From positions 1 through 7,475 of the forward strand of contig JAIVIG010000044.1 in NCBI GenBank assembly GCA_020200675.1: a stretch of DNA of 7,475 bases, in the 5' to 3' direction. The position numbers and the translations under genes were made by a program. Source of the DNA: Actinomycetota bacterium. GTDB taxonomy: Bacteria; Actinomycetota; Rubrobacteria; Rubrobacterales; Rubrobacteraceae. The notes under the pieces were generated by a model, which was given only the letters and a program-made list of their open reading frames with translations, did no database searches and was not told where the DNA came from. This document shows, piece after piece, positions 6,378 through 7,475 of this stretch (within the stretch, counting starts at the first letter, position 1; the number at the start of each line of letters is the position of its first letter).

Positions 6378-6501
6378 CCATCTGACCGTTCCTTTACACT
6401 CTACCCCTCGGGCCAGAGCTGCCCGGGATTCTCGCGGAGTAGGGGAGTTGTATGGCAGAACGGGTAAGGGTTGGCGGAGGTAGCACTTCGAGGCTCCGAC
6501 G

Positions 6502-7475
6502 ATGAAGGTGGTAATACGGCCGCTCGACGACCCTTCGCTCGAAGACGGCGTGGCGAGCCTGCGTATCCGCGCGTACCCCCAATTCCCCGAGACCCGCGAC
6601 GTGGAGTTCTATTCCTCCGCCTACCGCTGGTTCAGGCGCCACCCTCTCGGGAGCGCGTTGTATCGCTGGGTCGCGGTGGATGAGGATGGTCGGGTTGTGG
6701 GCCACCTGGCGGCGACGCCCCAATATTACCGGATCGGCGGGCAGCGGGTCGTCGCCTACACGCCCTGCGACTACATGGTGCACTCCCGGCACGGCTTCCA
6801 GGCAATCTCCCTGATGCGCACGTTCTTCCGTACCGTCGAGAACTGCGTCGCCTGCGACATGGTGCCGGCGGTGATCGGGGTCGAGACGCGCCTGGGGGCC
6901 GAGGTGGCCGGGCAGCTGCAATACGCGGCGAAGCTCCTGAACGTCTCCAGGCTCCCGGCGCCGTCGATCCCCTCGCCCGTGAGAAGACTCCTGAACCTCG
7001 GGGAGCAGACCGTGATCGCCCGCGGGTATGCGAGCCACCCCGGTACCCTCGATGGGGAACCTCAGGACGACTTTGGAGAGCACATCGTGCCGCCCTCGGT
7101 GCGCCCGCGCGCGCCGATCCCCGCGCCGGCAAAGGCGCTCTTGAACTGGGGGCTCCGGACGGTCGATGAGGCGTTGAGCAGCGGTTTCGGGGGTGGTCTG
7201 AGGGTGGGGATGGTCGAAGGATTCGACGAGTCCTTCGACGAGCTGTTCGAGAACGTCGCCGCCAGCGTACCGTGCGTGCCGGAGAAGGACGCGGCGTTCC
7301 TGCGCTGGCGCTACGGCCCCGGCTCTCCCCAGTTCCCGGTGACCGTCCTGGCCGTGAAGGAGGGGGAGGCCCTCCTGGGCTACGCCGTGCTCATGGTGAA
7401 CTCGACAGGCCAGGACGGAAACGTGCTCGACCTCAGCGTGCTCCCGGAGCGTCGCGACGCGGCGCAGGCGCTGCT
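6502..7475 (+). CDS. GNAT-family acyltransferase of polysaccharide-locus type (partial)
   Basis: The frame opens at ATG 6502 and runs off the right edge with 324 complete codons and no stop. An in-frame TAG at 6481-6483 fixes the upstream limit. GAGG (6490-6493) lies eight bases before the start. The first lobe (about 1-150) has strands such as YRWVAVDEDGRVVGHLAATPQYYRIGG and the segment PCDYMVHSRHGFQAISLMRTFF, like a GNAT acetyl-CoA-binding core. A linker (about 150-245) leads to a second lobe containing DAAFLRWRYG (263-272), then TVLAVKEGEALLGYAVLMV and DLSVLPERRDAAQALL, where the copy breaks off. The RWRYG segment before a second GNAT-like half is familiar from acyltransferases in exopolysaccharide and surface-glycan clusters. 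The protein is cytosolic. The acyl group and acceptor are unknown. It is divergent from the sulfatase-glycosyltransferase pair. Confidence 0.82.
   Translation, partial: MKVVIRPLDDPSLEDGVASLRIRAYPQFPETRDVEFYSSAYRWFRRHPLGSALYRWVAVDEDGRVVGHLAATPQYYRIGGQRVVAYTPCDYMVHSRHGFQAISLMRTFFRTVENCVACDMVPAVIGVETRLGAEVAGQLQYAAKLLNVSRLPAPSIPSPVRRLLNLGEQTVIARGYASHPGTLDGEPQDDFGEHIVPPSVRPRAPIPAPAKALLNWGLRTVDEALSSGFGGGLRVGMVEGFDESFDELFENVAASVPCVPEKDAAFLRWRYGPGSPQFPVTVLAVKEGEALLGYAVLMVNSTGQDGNVLDLSVLPERRDAAQAL

Larger units (their letters stand above)
6024..6501. other. 478-bp gene-free divergent intergenic region
   Basis: No convincing gene is seen; the frames open here give low-complexity Arg/Pro/Ser proteins without ribosome sites. 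It holds the possible minus-strand promoter at 6033-6062 and a weak plus-strand promoter (TTGTCT 6351-6356, TTTAAT 6372-6377, 15-base spacer) that would give the acyltransferase a leader of about 115 bases. It also holds two competing hairpins around 6255-6291. CGGGC/GCCCG and CCCCT/AGGGG pairings between about 6400 and 6440 could fold that leader. No recognised riboswitch or small RNA family is apparent. Confidence 0.5.

Noticed and set aside
6025..6483. 152-codon plus-strand frame in the divergent intergenic region
   Set aside because: Composition is Arg/Pro/Ser-rich, with no ribosome site, domain or membrane signal.
6394..7132. Minus-strand frames opposite the GNAT-type gene
   Set aside because: They are His/Arg/Pro-rich shadows of a plus-strand gene with clear GNAT features.

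Overview
The window is high-GC bacterial DNA. It looks like a deep-branching actinobacterium, most likely Rubrobacter or a relative. I infer this from the base composition, from a small Ala/Lys-rich secreted protein with an LPXTG-type tail (a style I associate with Rubrobacter), and from promoters placed so close to start codons that the transcripts would be leaderless or nearly so. No rRNA, tRNA, CRISPR array or insertion sequence is visible.

Layout. Positions 2-70 hold the last 22 codons of an unrecognised plus-strand gene. Positions 71-248 contain a long imperfect palindrome (110-222). Two minus-strand genes follow: a 122-residue VOC/glyoxalase-fold protein (249-617) and, upstream of it, an AraC-family regulator with an N-terminal HTH domain (714-1546). 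The regulator appears frameshifted at a CCCCGGGG run (1033-1040). A 9-bp inverted repeat sits on its predicted leaderless promoter. A divergent plus-strand gene (1829-2098) encodes an 89-residue secreted protein with four KAAK-type heptads and an MPKTGG sorting-like signal. It ends at a hairpin terminator (2139-2168) shared with the convergent minus-strand genes.

The second half looks like a cell-envelope polymer locus. A minus-strand pair is transcribed in the order sulfatase/LTA-synthase-like membrane transferase (3960-6023), then a GT-C-type polytopic glycosyltransferase (2199-3845). A 478-bp gene-free region (6024-6501) separates them from a divergent plus-strand GNAT-type acyltransferase (6502 to the window end, incomplete), of a kind often found in surface-polysaccharide loci.

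Working model (inference): the GT-C enzyme adds sugars from a lipid-phosphate donor on the outer face of the membrane. The LtaS-like enzyme transfers a phospho-alcohol group, or hydrolyses a phosphate or sulfate ester. The GNAT protein would modify a precursor in the cytoplasm. The small sortase-type protein may be a wall-linked cationic peptide, but nothing beyond proximity ties it to the polymer genes. The AraC-VOC pair looks like a separate small-molecule-response unit.
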